15,823 bases of DNA, taken from assembly GCF_938015485.1 (NCBI RefSeq), contig NZ_CALLVU010000068.1, positions 1 to 15,823 on the forward strand, in the 5' to 3' direction. The stretch is from an uncultured Lachnoanaerobaculum sp. GTDB lineage: Bacteria > Bacillota > Clostridia > Lachnospirales > Lachnospiraceae. The position numbers and the translations under genes are program-made. Positions 6,679 through 13,820 of this stretch are shown in pieces (within the stretch, counting starts at the first letter, position 1; the number at the start of each line of letters is the position of its first letter). Below the pieces are notes generated by a model. That model ran no database searches. It was not told the DNA's origin and saw only the letters and a list, made by a program, of their open reading frames with translations.

Positions 6679-6843
6679 ATGTCTGCACAGGTACCAATAA
6701 TATGCTCTTATTGCCATAATAATATAGGTTCAGTAGCCGGAACTACAAGTTGTGCCGGAAATTTAATGTGTAATCATTGTAAAATAAGAATTAAGTATAA
6801 TTATGATAAAAGAACTGATAGAATTACAACTGGAAGATATTAA
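6679..6843 (+). CDS. 54-residue protein with two CxxC pairs (putative zinc ribbon)
   Basis: This short open frame (ATG 6679 to TAA 6841-6843) encodes a 54-residue protein with C9-S-Y-C12 and C31-N-H-C34, plus C25 between them. Two CxxC pairs about 20 residues apart are the pattern of a small zinc ribbon, which typically binds nucleic acid or a protein partner. The tail after C34 is basic and Tyr-rich (KIRIKYNYDKR). Support for a real gene comes from the cysteine pattern, a consensus-like promoter just upstream and a strong terminator just downstream; the ribosome-binding site is only a weak purine run (AAGAGAG near 6665-6671). I do not recognise a named family. The function is unknown; proximity to the LRAT-domain gene may or may not be meaningful. 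Confidence 0.6.
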   Translation: MSAQVPIICSYCHNNIGSVAGTTSCAGNLMCNHCKIRIKYNYDKRTDRITTGRY

Positions 6844-6887
6844 AATAGAAAAAAATTAATTGGAACAAGTAAGTAAATTTTTTAATA

Positions 6888-6918
6888 GGCTGTCGCACTT
6901 ATGTGTGGCGGCTTTTTT
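6888..6918 (+). terminator. Rho-independent terminator
   Basis: GCTGTCGCAC (6889-6898) pairs with GTGTGGCGGC (6903-6912) over ten base pairs, three of them G-U, around the loop TTAT, followed by six T (6913-6918). This ends the zinc-ribbon transcript and insulates the efflux operon. The rest of the 430-base stretch from 6570 to 7000 holds the small gene, its promoter and the TetR control region. Confidence 0.88.
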
Positions 6919-6922
6919 CTGC

Positions 6923-6951
6923 TTGAAAAATAAAGATAAATATTATATTAT
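6923..6951 (+). promoter_or_regulatory. Promoter of the tetR-ABC efflux operon
   Basis: TTGAAA (6923-6928), a 17-base spacer and TATTAT (6946-6951) form a good SigA-type promoter. The -10 element lies within the left arm of the large palindrome, so binding of the regulator should exclude RNA polymerase. The ribosome-binding site for the first gene is GGAGG at 6992-6996. Confidence 0.65.
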
Positions 6952-6982
6952 ACATACGTACCGTAGGTATGTATAATATAAT
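6942..6982. promoter_or_regulatory. 41-bp palindrome, probable TetR operator
   Basis: ATTATATTATACATAC (6942-6957) is an exact inverted repeat of 6967-6982, with a 9-base centre GTACCGTAG. The core CATACGTACCGTAGGTATG has the size and symmetry of TetR-family operators that bind two dimers. It overlaps the -10 element and lies 18 bases before the TetR gene, so negative autoregulation of the whole cassette is the natural reading. The AT-rich outer arms could also fold in the mRNA leader. Confidence 0.8.
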
Positions 6983-7000
6983 TTTATTGTTGGAGGAAAT

Positions 7001-7651
7001 ATGCCGAGAAATAAATATCCTGAACAGACTGTGGAACGAATACTGAAAGCATCCTACTCTCTTTTTATTAAAAAAGGCTATGACAATGTGTCAATACAAG
7101 ACATTGTAAATAATCTTGGAGATATGACAAAAGGTGCCATATACCATCATTTTAAGTCAAAGGATGAAATCCTCAGTTCGATTTTTGATAAAATGTGTGA
7201 GGAATACAGTATTGAAAAACTTTTAAAAAGATATCAGGGACTTAATGCTCTTGATAAGATAAAGATGAGTTTTAAGGAATACTTTGATGATGAAGTGGCT
7301 ATAAAAATAGATTTGGAAACAATGCCTTTGATGCATAATCCTCATATTTTTGCTCAACTGGTTGAAACTGTATTAAAGGTTTTTTCATTACAGATAGAAG
7401 AACTTATAAAACAGGGTATTAAAGACGGCTCTATGAGCGTTGATCCGAACTATACGAAGGAGGCGGCACAAGTATTTTCGTTGCTTTCAAAGGTCTGGCT
7501 TTTGCCGACGCTTTCAGATGACAGTATGGAGGATGCATGCAGGAAAATTGATATGTTGAAAGTAATTCTTGATGCAATAGGTATTCCCGTATTGGATGAG
7601 GAAATGTCTAAGCTTTCAAAGCAATATATCAGAAGATTTTATATGGGCTGA
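7001..7651 (+). CDS. TetR/AcrR-family transcriptional regulator
   Basis: The first 60 residues are a standard TetR DNA-binding domain: ILKASYSLFIKKGYDNVSIQDIV (helices 1-2), then the recognition helix around residues 42-50 (MTKGAIYHH) and FKSKDEIL. The remaining 150 residues are the variable helical ligand-binding and dimer domain, so the inducer cannot be predicted. The length of 216 residues is normal. ATG 7001 follows GGAGG with a 4-base gap. The gene is the first of the efflux operon and lies 20 bases upstream of the ABC ATPase. With the palindrome directly before it, it most likely represses itself and the pump until a substrate of the pump is sensed. Confidence 0.92.
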   Translation: MPRNKYPEQTVERILKASYSLFIKKGYDNVSIQDIVNNLGDMTKGAIYHHFKSKDEILSSIFDKMCEEYSIEKLLKRYQGLNALDKIKMSFKEYFDDEVAIKIDLETMPLMHNPHIFAQLVETVLKVFSLQIEELIKQGIKDGSMSVDPNYTKEAAQVFSLLSKVWLLPTLSDDSMEDACRKIDMLKVILDAIGIPVLDEEMSKLSKQYIRRFYMG

Positions 7652-7671
7652 TAAGCTTGAAAGGAAAATAT

Positions 7672-8376
7672 ATGGAAAAACTTATAGTTGCAAAGGATAT
7701 ACATAAAGAGTTTCTGTTGGGAGAAGTGAAGGTGGTGGCTCTTGATGATGTCAGTTTTGATATCTATAAAGGTGAGCTTGTGGTTATTTTGGGACCTTCA
7801 GGTTCGGGCAAGTCAACACTTTTAAATATCCTTGGCGGGATTGAGACTGTAAGTGGCGGAAGTATAAGTTATAACGGAATTGATCTAAGCAGTATGAATG
7901 AAAATGAGCTTACAGCTTTCAGACGTGCAAATATAGGCTTTATATTTCAGTTTTATAATCTTATGCCGAATTTGAATGCACTTGAAAATGTGGAGCTGGC
8001 AGCGGAACTTTCACCAAACCCTCTTGACCCTAAGGAGCTTTTAACTCAAGTGGGACTTTGGGACAGAAGGGATCATTATCCCGGAAAAATGAGCGGAGGT
8101 CAACAACAAAGAGTTGCTATTGCCAGAGCAATTTGTAAAAATCCCGATTTACTTCTATGTGATGAACCTACAGGAGCTTTGGATATATCAACAGGAGTTC
8201 AAATCCTCAAAATACTTGTGGATTTTAATAAGAAATACAACAAAACAATTATGATAATAACACATAATGAAAATGTGGCAAAAATTGCAAACAGAGTGTT
8301 CTATCTTAAGGACGGAGATATCAAAAAAATAGTAACAAATGAGCATCCGCAAAGTCCTGATGAGGTGGTGTGGTAA
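7672..8376 (+). CDS. ABC transporter ATP-binding protein (MacB/LolD type)
   Basis: This is the nucleotide-binding subunit that powers the FtsX-type permease encoded next. Walker A GPSGSGKST is at residues 41-49, Q-loop Gln at 93, signature SGGQQQ at 141-146, Walker B LLLCDE at 160-165 followed by PTGALD, and the H-loop His at 198. The sequence style (LDDVSFDIYKGELVVILGPSGSGKSTLLNILGG) is that of the MacB/LolD/BceA group, which drives mechanotransmission rather than substrate passage through the membrane. I chose ATG 7672 with AAAGGAAA at 7660-7667 as ribosome-binding site; an in-frame TTG at 7657 is less likely. Its stop TAA shares a base with the permease ATG, showing tight coupling. Confidence 0.95.
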   Translation: MEKLIVAKDIHKEFLLGEVKVVALDDVSFDIYKGELVVILGPSGSGKSTLLNILGGIETVSGGSISYNGIDLSSMNENELTAFRRANIGFIFQFYNLMPNLNALENVELAAELSPNPLDPKELLTQVGLWDRRDHYPGKMSGGQQQRVAIARAICKNPDLLLCDEPTGALDISTGVQILKILVDFNKKYNKTIMIITHNENVAKIANRVFYLKDGDIKKIVTNEHPQSPDEVVW

Positions 8377-10721
8377 TGAAATACTTTGTAAAAAATTTGT
8401 TCAGATCAGCAAAAAAGAGTCCGGGAACATATATAGGTGCAACTTTTATAATGGCACTTGGAATTTTTATTTTTGTTTCAATGAATGATACATTTATAAA
8501 TCTTAAGTCACAGGTATATAGCTATTATGAAGAAAATAATATGGCTGATATATTTGCCGGTGTTATATCAATGCCGAAAGAAAGGCTGAAAAGTTTTGAA
8601 GATTATCCGGGAATTAAGAAGGCATCAGGTATTTTAAGTGCAGATTTAAGAGTGACGGGAGAGAAAATCAAAGATATCGCCAATTTGCATGTATTATCTT
8701 ATGATAAAGATGCATATCTCAACAGACCTTTATTAAAGCCTGATATAATCCCGGGGAATGAGCAGATATTTATAGGTGCAAAGATGATGAAATCAAGGCA
8801 TTTAAAAGAGGGAGATACTCTAAGTCTGATACATAACGGGGAGAGCTATGATTTTATAGTAGCCGGAGTTGCATCCGCTCCGAACTATATATATGCCATT
8901 CCTCCAAGCGGTGCGGTAATCTCTGACGGAAAGGATTATGATATAGCCATTGTAAATTCAGACAAACTTTCAAAGATGCTTGGCAGAGAAGATACTGTAA
9001 ATGAAATAAGCTTTGAAATGGAAAAGGGTTATTCTTATGAGGTGTTAAGATATGAACTTAGAGAGCGTTTATCACAATTCGGCTTACAAAGTTTTACAAA
9101 TAAGGAAAAACAAAGCAGTTACAATATGGTTGACGGTGAAATAAAGGAGCTTACCGGAACAGGTACAATATTGCCTGCAATATTTATGTCAATGTCCGTA
9201 TTTATGCTTTATACAGTACTTAAAAAGATGATTGACAATGACAGAAGTCTTATAGGAACTATGAAGGCTATGGGTCTTGGAAATAGTGAGCTTATAGGTG
9301 CATATTTGGTGCAGGCGATTTTAATAAGCTTTGTGGGAGCATTATTGGGATGTATTCCGGCAAGATCTTTCGGTAAATATATGTTTAATCAGTATGCGGA
9401 ATTTTTTTCATTACCTTCGCCAATTTATATAGACCCCGTTTCTACAAAATTGAAGGGATTTTTGATAGCTGCTCTGGCAAGTTTGGTTGCAGTGATTTTT
9501 GGTGTAGGCGGAATTGCAAAGATACAGGCGGCTGAAGCTATGCGAGCGGCAACACCGAAAGTTAATAATAATTTTTCCTTCGGTTTTATTAAAAATTTTA
9601 ATGTGATGCATAAAATGGGAATACGTTCTATCTTAAGAAGTCCTTTCAGAACATTTTTTATTGCATTTGCTATAGCTTTCCCATTTTCAATGTCATGTAC
9701 ATTGATGGCTTCACAAAATGCCATAAACAAGATGTTCATCGGGTATTTTAGAGATATTGCAAAATATGATGTAAAGATTACATTGGAAAATTACAGTGAC
9801 GCCGACAAAGCATTTAATGCTTTAGGTGAAATAGAGGGTGTAGGTGAAAGAGAGGTTATATCTGAGATACCTATAACATTAAAATCTAAAAATCACAGTA
9901 AGATTACATTGCTTTCAGGTATAAACAGAGGCTCAAATTTGTATAGAATAAGTGATGTAGATGATGTATTTTATGAACCTCCTACAGACGGCATTATATT
10001 AAATAAAAGGATTGCAAAAGATTTGAATGTAAAAGAGGGAGACAGAGTTGAGATCTCTACAGGATATGCTCCTAAAAAAAAGACTGAAATATCTGTAACA
10101 CATGTGATTTCAGAAGCATTTGGAAGCGGCTGCTATGTGGATATAAAAAATATTGAGAAGTATCTTTCATTATCAAATTTTTCAAATACTTTAATCTTTA
10201 ATACAGAAAGGGGAAGTGAGGATATTATCAAGAAAACTCTTACAGAGGATACTTCACAGATTACATCATTTTCAAGTAAGAAGGATACTCTAAGGATTTA
10301 TGAGGATAGAATGAAAAGCTCAAAGTTTATGTTGCAAATGTTTATATACCTGTCTTTGTTTTCAGGTGTAGTGCTTATATATAATATTTCTTTGATAAGT
10401 ATAAGAGAAAGAAAAACTGAATTTGCTACAATGAAGATTATGGGAGTTTTGGATAAGGAGCTTAGACAGATGATTTTTATGGAACAGGTGGTATATCTTA
10501 TAGCGGGGCTTATTTTAAGCATCCCTTTGATAAGAGTATTTAAATGGATACTTGAGTCACTGCTTGTTTCAGATTCATACACTCTGAGATTACATATAGA
10601 ATTTTCCATGTATGTGGCATCCCTTATATTCTGCGTAATGATGCTTTATATATCGGGAAGAGCAATACTTAAAATTATAAAGAAAATAAATCCGAACGAC
10701 AGTTTAAAAGAAAGAGGTTAG
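8376..10721 (+). CDS. FtsX-family ABC transporter permease, two FtsX domains
   Basis: The 781-residue membrane subunit has a duplicated layout. The first half has a transmembrane helix near residues 18-36, an extracellular part to about 255, and an FtsX core with helices near 264-282, 306-328 and 360-380 that includes NDRSLIGTMKAMGLGNSEL. The second half has a helix near 426-445 in a repeat of the same entry motif (GIRSILRSPFRTFFIAFAIAF), a second extracellular part, and a final core of three helices near 651-673, 703-722 and 745-765 with ERKTEFATMKIMGVLDKEL. The two motifs with KxMG are the conserved cytoplasmic coupling turns of FtsX permeases. Such proteins export lipophilic compounds or peptides. 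ATG 8376 overlaps the ATPase stop; GAGGTGG at 8362-8368 serves as ribosome-binding site. The in-frame GTG 8370 is rejected. Confidence 0.93.
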   Translation: MKYFVKNLFRSAKKSPGTYIGATFIMALGIFIFVSMNDTFINLKSQVYSYYEENNMADIFAGVISMPKERLKSFEDYPGIKKASGILSADLRVTGEKIKDIANLHVLSYDKDAYLNRPLLKPDIIPGNEQIFIGAKMMKSRHLKEGDTLSLIHNGESYDFIVAGVASAPNYIYAIPPSGAVISDGKDYDIAIVNSDKLSKMLGREDTVNEISFEMEKGYSYEVLRYELRERLSQFGLQSFTNKEKQSSYNMVDGEIKELTGTGTILPAIFMSMSVFMLYTVLKKMIDNDRSLIGTMKAMGLGNSELIGAYLVQAILISFVGALLGCIPARSFGKYMFNQYAEFFSLPSPIYIDPVSTKLKGFLIAALASLVAVIFGVGGIAKIQAAEAMRAATPKVNNNFSFGFIKNFNVMHKMGIRSILRSPFRTFFIAFAIAFPFSMSCTLMASQNAINKMFIGYFRDIAKYDVKITLENYSDADKAFNALGEIEGVGEREVISEIPITLKSKNHSKITLLSGINRGSNLYRISDVDDVFYEPPTDGIILNKRIAKDLNVKEGDRVEISTGYAPKKKTEISVTHVISEAFGSGCYVDIKNIEKYLSLSNFSNTLIFNTERGSEDIIKKTLTEDTSQITSFSSKKDTLRIYEDRMKSSKFMLQMFIYLSLFSGVVLIYNISLISIRERKTEFATMKIMGVLDKELRQMIFMEQVVYLIAGLILSIPLIRVFKWILESLLVSDSYTLRLHIEFSMYVASLIFCVMMLYISGRAILKIIKKINPNDSLKERG

Positions 10722-10723
10722 CT

Positions 10724-12070
10724 ATGAAAAAAAACAGGTTATCAAAGCTTTTTGAAGAAAGAAAAAAGTATATAATAATGTTTGTTATTATCGTAGCAAT
10801 AATAACAGCGTTTTCAATAAAAAATATTAACAAGGCTGTGAGTGTTGAAGCTTATAGTATAAATCAGGGTACACTAAAGGATACATATAAAGAAAATGCG
10901 GTTATAAGTTTCGGGAAGGGCTATCATATTCTTTCAAAGGTAAACGGAAATATTAAAGAGGTGCTTGTAGACGAAAACACGGCAGTAAAAAAGGGAGACG
11001 TACTTGTAAGAATATCGAACAGAGATCTTGTATATCAAAAACAGTTAAGACAGAGCAATTTGGACTCATATATGGCAAAAAAAGAAGAAAGCGATATAGG
11101 AAAGCTGATGGCTACATCACCTATGGAGTATATAAACGGACTCGGTTCAAGTCTTGAGTCTGCAAGAGCTGCTTATGAGGCCGCACAGACCGAGTACAAT
11201 GCAAAACAGGCTCTTTATGAATCACAAAGTATTTCTCTTATTGAACTTGAAAGTGCAAAAGCAAGCTTTGAAAGTGCCAAGTCCAATTTTGAAACTGCAA
11301 GCAGCAGACTTGATGAGAGCAATAAATATTTGAAAAGCCTTAAGGAGGATGAGGGATTAAGTGAAAAAGATATAAGTAAGAAGTTTTATGAAAGTACAAA
11401 AAAACAGCTTGAAGCCGCTATTGATGCTGAAAAAACAGCTATAGCTCAGCTTGATATGCAGATAGACGACTGTGAAGTAAAATCTGAATATGACGGAATA
11501 GTTTCATCTGTACCTGCAAAGAATATATCTATGGCGGTGCCGGGGCAGGAACTTGCAGTGGTTGATACAGATAATAATGAATACAGGCTTGAATGCAGCG
11601 TTTTGACAGATGTGATACCTTATCTGCATGTGGGTGATGAGATGGAAGCTGAATTTGACTTAAGAGGAACAAAAAAAGTTTATAAAGGTAAGATAAGTGA
11701 AATATATGACTTTGCAACCGAAGATAAATCACCACTGGGACTTAAGGAATACAGGGTAAAACTTGTGGCAACTCTTAATGATATGGGAGAAGATAATATC
11801 TTAAAGAACGGTTACGGTGTAGATGCAATTTTTACTTTATATAAAAATGATAATGTAATTGCAGTGCCTTTAGGTGCGGTTTTTACTGAAAATGAAAGCG
11901 ATTATGTATTCAAAATAGATGAAGGTAGAGCAAAGAAAATCCCTGTAACTGTAAGCTACAAATCATCCACAGAGGCTGTGATAAGTGAAGGTTTACAAAA
12001 AGGCGATAAGGTTATTATAAATTCGGATGAAGAAAAGATTAATGACGGAGTAAAAGTCAGAGCAAAATGA
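10724..12070 (+). CDS. HlyD/RND-type membrane-fusion (adaptor) protein
   Basis: This is the extracytoplasmic adaptor of the efflux system. After a basic N-terminus there is one transmembrane anchor (about residues 16-32). A split lipoyl-like domain follows: the first half around VNGNIKEVLVDENTAVKKGDVLVRI (73-97), the second around VKSEYDGIVSSVPAKNISMAVPGQ (252-275). Between them is a long alpha-helical hairpin rich in Ala, Glu and Lys (about 105-248). Beta-barrel and membrane-proximal parts complete the protein. In Gram-positive cells such adaptors work without an outer-membrane channel and help substrate hand-off. ATG 10724 is three bases after the permease stop with AGAGG at 10713-10717. 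The order regulator-ATPase-permease-adaptor puts the adaptor last, unlike the macA-macB order. Confidence 0.92.
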   Translation: MKKNRLSKLFEERKKYIIMFVIIVAIITAFSIKNINKAVSVEAYSINQGTLKDTYKENAVISFGKGYHILSKVNGNIKEVLVDENTAVKKGDVLVRISNRDLVYQKQLRQSNLDSYMAKKEESDIGKLMATSPMEYINGLGSSLESARAAYEAAQTEYNAKQALYESQSISLIELESAKASFESAKSNFETASSRLDESNKYLKSLKEDEGLSEKDISKKFYESTKKQLEAAIDAEKTAIAQLDMQIDDCEVKSEYDGIVSSVPAKNISMAVPGQELAVVDTDNNEYRLECSVLTDVIPYLHVGDEMEAEFDLRGTKKVYKGKISEIYDFATEDKSPLGLKEYRVKLVATLNDMGEDNILKNGYGVDAIFTLYKNDNVIAVPLGAVFTENESDYVFKIDEGRAKKIPVTVSYKSSTEAVISEGLQKGDKVIINSDEEKINDGVKVRAK

Positions 12071-12077
12071 TTTTACA

Positions 12078-12108
12078 AAAAAGGCCGTTAAATGATGACG
12101 GTCTTTTT
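12078..12108 (+). terminator. Rho-independent terminator of the efflux operon
   Basis: AAAAAGGCCGT (12078-12088) pairs with ACGGTCTTTTT (12098-12108) over eleven base pairs with one G-U. The T tract forms the 3' arm, and the A tract of the 5' arm would let it work in both directions. It closes the cassette 7 bases after the adaptor stop. Confidence 0.85.
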
Positions 12109-12123
12109 ATTTGTGTGAACATT

Positions 12124-12132
12124 TGTTATAAT
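12124..12132 (+). promoter_or_regulatory. Extended -10 promoter for yigZ-corA
   Basis: TGT directly before a perfect TATAAT (12127-12132) gives an extended -10 element, which can work with a poor -35. The region upstream is occupied by the terminator T tract. Start would be near 12139, leaving a short leader with the ribosome-binding site AGGAGA (12145-12150). Confidence 0.6.
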
Positions 12133-12156
12133 CTGTTTAAAAGTAGGAGATAACTA

Positions 12157-12801
12157 ATGAAAATCATTCTGGAAACTAAAGAGACTGAGATTGTAGAAAA
12201 GAAATCAAGGTTTATAGCAAATATTGCGGCAGTAGCTTCAGAGGAAGAGGCCATCGAGTTTATAGAAAAAATAAAGAAAAAATATTATGACGCAAGGCAT
12301 AACTGTTATGCGTACATTATAGGGGACAAAGGCGATAAGAAAAAATGTTCTGATGACGGAGAGCCGCAAAGAAGTGCCGGAATGCCTATGATGGAAGTGA
12401 TTGAAAACCAAGGCTACTTTGATATAGTGGCGGTGGTAACAAGGTACTTCGGCGGTACTTTGCTTGGAGTGGGCGGACTTATAAGAGCATATCAAGGTGC
12501 CGTTATAGAAGGTTTAAATGCAAGCGTCAGCGGAGAGATTCACGAGGGTTTCAGAGCGAAATACAGGTTCGGATATGATTTTTACGGTAAGATAAAGTAT
12601 ATAGCCGAGAGTGAAAATATAGTTATAGAAGATACTTTATTTGACGAGAATGTCACTATGAGTCTTATATTTGAAGACGGTGAGAGTGAAAGACTGCAAA
12701 AAAAGCTTATAGAAGAGACCAACGCAAATATAGAAAGACTGCTTTTGGAGAAGATAAAATATATCACTGTGGATAACAAGTGGTATAAAGAATACATATA
12801 G
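12157..12801 (+). CDS. yigZ: YigZ/IMPACT family protein
   Basis: This member of the UPF0029/IMPACT family contains the conserved blocks RHNCYAYIIG (residues 47-56), SDDGEPQRSAGMPMMEVI (65-82) and VVTRYFGGTLLGVGGLIRAY (93-112). The first domain spans roughly 1-125 and has a ribosomal S5 domain 2-like fold; a smaller C-terminal domain (DUF1949-like, about 138-200) has an EF-G-like fold. The eukaryotic relative IMPACT tempers Gcn2 signalling; the bacterial role is unsettled, though a link to translation or amino-acid stress is often proposed. At 214 residues it is full length. Its own extended -10 promoter and AGGAGA site support ATG 12157. It lies 32 bases before corA and probably shares its transcript. 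Confidence 0.92.
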   Translation: MKIILETKETEIVEKKSRFIANIAAVASEEEAIEFIEKIKKKYYDARHNCYAYIIGDKGDKKKCSDDGEPQRSAGMPMMEVIENQGYFDIVAVVTRYFGGTLLGVGGLIRAYQGAVIEGLNASVSGEIHEGFRAKYRFGYDFYGKIKYIAESENIVIEDTLFDENVTMSLIFEDGESERLQKKLIEETNANIERLLLEKIKYITVDNKWYKEYI

Positions 12802-12833
12802 AAAAGGCTTGAATCAAGTTTGAGGATTTATAA

Positions 12834-13733
12834 ATGCAAATGTATTTGGGAGAAGAAGGAAAGAAATACTATTGGAGAGCTGTAGATGTCAGCAATATAA
12901 CGGATGTAGAGACATTGGAGAAAAAATTTGACTTAACCGAAGAGATGTCCGAATATGTGCTTGACTCAAATGAGAGAGCCAGAGTGGATTATGACGGCAA
13001 GAATCTGTTTGCGGTAATACATGTGCCTGCATTTACACAAAATGACGGACACTATGAGACAAGGTCGATTAAATTTTTTGTAAATGCGGACAGCATCTTT
13101 ATGTTTGTTACATATGATACAAACTATATTGTGCCGCAGATCGAAAAGCTGATAGAGGTGGAAGAGGCGAGCAGCCCGATGATGCTGTTATTTTTATGCC
13201 TTTTTGTAATATCCGACTCCTTCTTGCCGATACTTGATAAGCTTAATGAAGAGAGACTGCATCTGAACAGGAGGCTTAGAAACAATACAAACAATCAGGG
13301 TATTTGGGATTTGTCGGACCTTGAGGTAGGTCTTATCTACCTTGGAGCCGCAACAAGGCAGAATGTAGTGGCAATCAGACAGATGAGAATAACTACTGCA
13401 ATAAAGAAATGTTCAAATGCAGAGAAGGAGCAGCTTGAGGATGCCTACATAGAGGCTAAGCAGGCAAGCGAGATGGCGGATATGGCGTCAAGCATAGTGG
13501 AGCAGATGAGCGGAATGTACAACAACCTTATAAATATCAGGCTGAATGAAACAATGCGTATCATGACCGTATGGTCACTGCTTATGACCATACCGACAAT
13601 CATTTCAGGCTTTTTCGGCATGAATGTAGATTTGCCCTTCACCACGATGAAAGGCGGATGGATACTTATAACACTTATCACAGCTGTTTTGCTGTGGATA
13701 ATGTGGAAATTTATATGGAAAAAACTGTGGTAA
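12834..13733 (+). CDS. corA: CorA-family magnesium/divalent cation transporter
   Basis: This is a pentameric channel-type transporter that brings Mg2+ (sometimes Co2+ or Ni2+) into the cell. The signature G-M-N is at residues 262-264, in SGFFGMNVDLPF at the end of transmembrane helix 1 (about 244-261); the preceding residue is Phe rather than the common Tyr. Helix 2 spans about 275-293, followed by a basic tail (KFIWKKLW), as expected for the cytoplasmic gate ring. The N-terminal 240 residues form the cytoplasmic funnel with a long stalk helix. The length of 299 residues fits the short CorA group. ATG 12834 has GAGGA at 12822-12826. Another ATG two codons later is possible. Confidence 0.92.
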   Translation: MQMYLGEEGKKYYWRAVDVSNITDVETLEKKFDLTEEMSEYVLDSNERARVDYDGKNLFAVIHVPAFTQNDGHYETRSIKFFVNADSIFMFVTYDTNYIVPQIEKLIEVEEASSPMMLLFLCLFVISDSFLPILDKLNEERLHLNRRLRNNTNNQGIWDLSDLEVGLIYLGAATRQNVVAIRQMRITTAIKKCSNAEKEQLEDAYIEAKQASEMADMASSIVEQMSGMYNNLINIRLNETMRIMTVWSLLMTIPTIISGFFGMNVDLPFTTMKGGWILITLITAVLLWIMWKFIWKKLW

Positions 13734-13734
13734 G

Positions 13735-13784
13735 AATAATAGTTACATTGGTTATTTAATGACTAATGTAACTATTATTTTTTT
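13735..13784 (+). terminator. Rho-independent terminator with 21-bp stem after corA
   Basis: The segment 13735-13755 pairs with 13759-13779 over 21 base pairs, two of them G-U, around a TTA loop, followed by seven T (13778-13784). The stem is AT-rich and unusually long. It begins two bases after the corA stop codon and ends the yigZ-corA transcript. Its A/T symmetry suggests it could work in both directions, though no gene on the other strand needs it here. Confidence 0.88.
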
Positions 13785-13820
13785 GCTGTTTTAGGTAAAT
13801 TGTTTATGAAAGGGGGAAAT

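Noticed and set aside
6842..6982. Riboswitch or attenuator in the 5' leader of the efflux operon
   Set aside because: The hairpin at 6888-6918 lies upstream of the promoter found, so it is a terminator of the preceding unit; the palindrome is better explained as a protein operator.
13571..13759. Open frame overlapping the 3' end of corA on the + strand
   Set aside because: It is a shifted frame within the corA transmembrane region and runs into the terminator stem; no family features.
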